NCBI GenBank assembly: GCA_023423535.1
Contig: JAFAFL010000106.1
Span: forward strand, 35,476 to 99,475
DNA: 64,000 nucleotides
From: Pseudomonadota bacterium
Lineage (GTDB): Bacteria > Myxococcota > Myxococcia > Myxococcales > Myxococcaceae
Reading direction: 5' to 3'
This document shows positions 62,493 to 64,000 of this stretch, piece by piece (position 1 is the stretch's first letter; each line of letters starts with the position of its first letter). A program made the position numbers and the translations under genes. The notes below the pieces were generated by a model. That model did no database searches, was not told the DNA's origin, and was given only the letters and a program-made list of their open reading frames with translations.

Positions 62493-64000
62493 ATGCCCAC
62501 ACCCGACATGAACGAGACCTCCGACAGTTCCGCCGGAGCGACGGAAAGCGGCCCCGCCCACGAGCGCCCCGCCGAGTACGTCGCCGACATCGGCTTCGAC
62601 GACCTCCCCCTCGCTGAAGAGCTTCGCCAGGCCATCCGTGAACGCGGCTGGGCCTCCCCTACTCCCGTCCAGGCGAAGGCCTTCCTCCCTGCGGTCCACG
62701 GCAAGGACCTCATCGTCCGGTCGAAGACGGGCACCGGAAAGACCGGCGCGTTCGGCCTGCCCATCCTCCAGCGCATGCAGCAAGGCGAGCGCGGCGTGAA
62801 GGCGATCGTCCTCTGCCCCACCCGCGAGCTGGCGCTGCAGGTCGCCGGCGAGCTGAAGGAGCTGGCGAAGTACCGCGACGTGCAGGTGGCCGCGATCTAC
62901 GGCGGCGCGTCGATGAAGGATCAGGAGGACGCGCTCGACGACGGCGCGGCGATCGTTGTCGGCACGCCCGGCCGCGTGATCGATCACATCCGGCGCGGCA
63001 ACCTCAAGCTGCAGGACTGCCGCCACGCGGTGCTCGACGAAGCGGACGAGATGCTCGACCAGGGCTTCTACGAGGATGTCACCCGCATCCTCGACTACCT
63101 GCCGAAGAGCCGGCAGGTGCTCCTCTTCAGCGCCACGGTGCCGGACGACATCCAGCGCCTCATCGCCCGCTACACCACCGACGCCGAGACGATCCTCATG
63201 TCCGGCGACGTGTACACGGTCGATCACATCCACCACGTCCGCTACGAGGTCAGCGACGCGTATCCGAAGCCGCGCAACCTCATCTACGTGCTGGAGATGG
63301 CGGCGCCGGACAACGCGATCATCTTCTGCAACACGCGCGACGACACCTCGCTGGTGACCGCGGTGCTCAACCGCAACGGGTTCGACGCGGAGCTCCTCAA
63401 CGGCGACCTGCCGCAGAAGGAGCGCGAGCGCGTGATGGCGAAGATCAAGCGCGGCGAGGTCGCCTTCATGGTGGCCACCGACATCGCGGCGCGCGGCATC
63501 GACATCTCGGATCTCGGCTACGTCATCAACTACTCGCTGCCCGAGGATCCGGCGGTCTACCTGCACCGCGTCGGACGGACCGGCCGGATCGGCAAGAAGG
63601 GCACCGCCATCAACCTCACCTCCGGCCGCGAGCTCGCAACGCTCACCACGCTGGAGAAGAAGTACGGAATCAAGTTCGAGAGGCGCCAGATGCCGACCCC
63701 CGATGAAGCCGAGAAGATGTGGACCGAGCGTCACGTGCGCGAGATCAAGGAGGCCTCCGGCAGCAGCGTGTACGAGGGCTTCTTCGGGCTCGCGTCGCAG
63801 CTGAAGGGGCGGCCGGACAGCGACGACCTCATCGCGTTCCTGCTGAAGTACTTCTTCACCCAGCACCGGATGGAGAAGGCGAACGTGCGCGAGAAGGCGG
63901 ACGACGCGCTGCGCGAGGAGCTCGACCGGCCGCGCCGCGAGCGGGCCGAGCGCAAGGAGCGCGAGCGCGTGATGGCGAAGATCAAGCGCGGCGAGGTCGC
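62493..64000 (+). CDS. DEAD-box ATP-dependent RNA helicase (3' end outside the window)
   Basis: At least 502 residues, open at the window end. Start at ATG 62493 with GGGGG upstream (62508 is alternative). Acidic N-terminus, then the helicase core: Q motif 'FDDLPLAEELRQAIRERGWASPTPVQAKA', motif I 'SKTGTGKT', Ia 'PTRELALQ', II 'LDEADEML', III 'LFSATVP', V 'VATDIAARGIDI' and VI 'YLHRVGRTGRIGKKG', all intact. RNA unwinding in ribosome assembly or mRNA decay is typical. Beyond about residue 400 comes the C-terminal extension with Arg/Glu-rich 'RPRRERAERKERER'. The last 47 bases repeat an internal segment exactly. Divergent from rpoH. Confidence 0.92.
   Translation, partial: MPTPDMNETSDSSAGATESGPAHERPAEYVADIGFDDLPLAEELRQAIRERGWASPTPVQAKAFLPAVHGKDLIVRSKTGTGKTGAFGLPILQRMQQGERGVKAIVLCPTRELALQVAGELKELAKYRDVQVAAIYGGASMKDQEDALDDGAAIVVGTPGRVIDHIRRGNLKLQDCRHAVLDEADEMLDQGFYEDVTRILDYLPKSRQVLLFSATVPDDIQRLIARYTTDAETILMSGDVYTVDHIHHVRYEVSDAYPKPRNLIYVLEMAAPDNAIIFCNTRDDTSLVTAVLNRNGFDAELLNGDLPQKERERVMAKIKRGEVAFMVATDIAARGIDISDLGYVINYSLPEDPAVYLHRVGRTGRIGKKGTAINLTSGRELATLTTLEKKYGIKFERRQMPTPDEAEKMWTERHVREIKEASGSSVYEGFFGLASQLKGRPDSDDLIAFLLKYFFTQHRMEKANVREKADDALREELDRPRRERAERKERERVMAKIKRGEV
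63417..63463 (+). repeat. Direct repeat copy A (47 bp, within helicase core)
   Basis: Encodes the segment KERERVMAKIKRGEVA between motifs IV and V of the helicase; natural here, as it continues into the conserved FMVATDIAARG. It is identical to the last 47 bases of the window. Confidence 0.9.
63954..64000 (+). repeat. Direct repeat copy B (47 bp, window end)
   Basis: An exact copy of 63417-63463, placed inside the C-terminal extension of the helicase, where that core segment would not be expected. It begins inside the RRERAERKERER stretch and keeps the same reading frame. The window ends exactly inside the repeat. Confidence 0.9.

Overview
The window is very GC-rich, densely coded on both strands, and most likely from a member of the Myxococcota. 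The taxonomic clues are two MYXO-CTERM sorting tails (Cys-Ser motif, hydrophobic helix, Arg cluster), long runs of choice-of-anchor-D/ASH-type domains, a eukaryotic-type Ser/Thr kinase fused to a cNMP-binding domain, a MopE-like 'DDDCDG' lipoprotein, many lipoproteins, and the acidic-tailed sigma-32 factor. I cannot name the genus. I found no rRNA, tRNA, CRISPR array, insertion sequence or prophage. Almost everything reads as chromosomal housekeeping and envelope genes.

Layout. 1-2.6 kb: end of a MATE exporter, then a kinase-cNMP protein. 2.6-12.2 kb (minus): a secreted-protein operon consisting of a giant in-frame tandem of two 1,133-codon MYXO-CTERM repeat proteins, a small membrane protein and a YfhO-like membrane protein. 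12.2-17.2 kb: HlyD-type adaptor with a PqqD-like N-terminus, a MarR repressor, a divergent MarR-type operator, a dehalogenase-like hydrolase, thiI and an unknown protein. 17.4-19.5 kb: a toxin-antitoxin-like DUF6036 pair, hemerythrin, and an exported PHA_gran_rgn-like protein. 19.6-25.7 kb: an outer-membrane barrel plus a giant lipoprotein metzincin, closed by a terminator. 25.7-32.5 kb: small coiled-coil protein, FBP zinc-finger protein, GH31 glucosidase, membrane protein, YjbR-like protein with a histone-like tail, a broken PIN toxin gene, and an epimerase/acyltransferase pair. 32.6-41 kb: di-haem c-type lipoprotein, GATase with an extra barrel, L,D-transpeptidase, DUF3253-DUF4385 fusion, M15 peptidase, D-2-hydroxyacid dehydrogenase-type flavoprotein. 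41.3-49.8 kb: rnk, ATP-grasp, serA, MscS, sodC, orphan adenine methyltransferase, SRPBCC. 49.8-58.1 kb: MopE/lamin-tail lipoprotein, VWA + DUF4159 pair, membrane proteins, an orphan AbrB antitoxin, and an LamG-like + barrel pair. 58.2-64 kb: a receiver-histidine-kinase protein whose phospho-His position is Asp, then rpoH-frmA-fghA (minus) and a DEAD-box helicase running off the window.

The most noteworthy items are: (i) the missing stop between the two MYXO-CTERM paralogues, which leaves an internal sorting tail and an internal signal peptide; (ii) the His-to-Asp histidine kinase; (iii) the barrel-metzincin pair; (iv) the PIN pseudogene; (v) the DUF6036 pair; (vi) an exact 47-bp repeat of a helicase motif at the very end of the window, which may be an assembly artefact.
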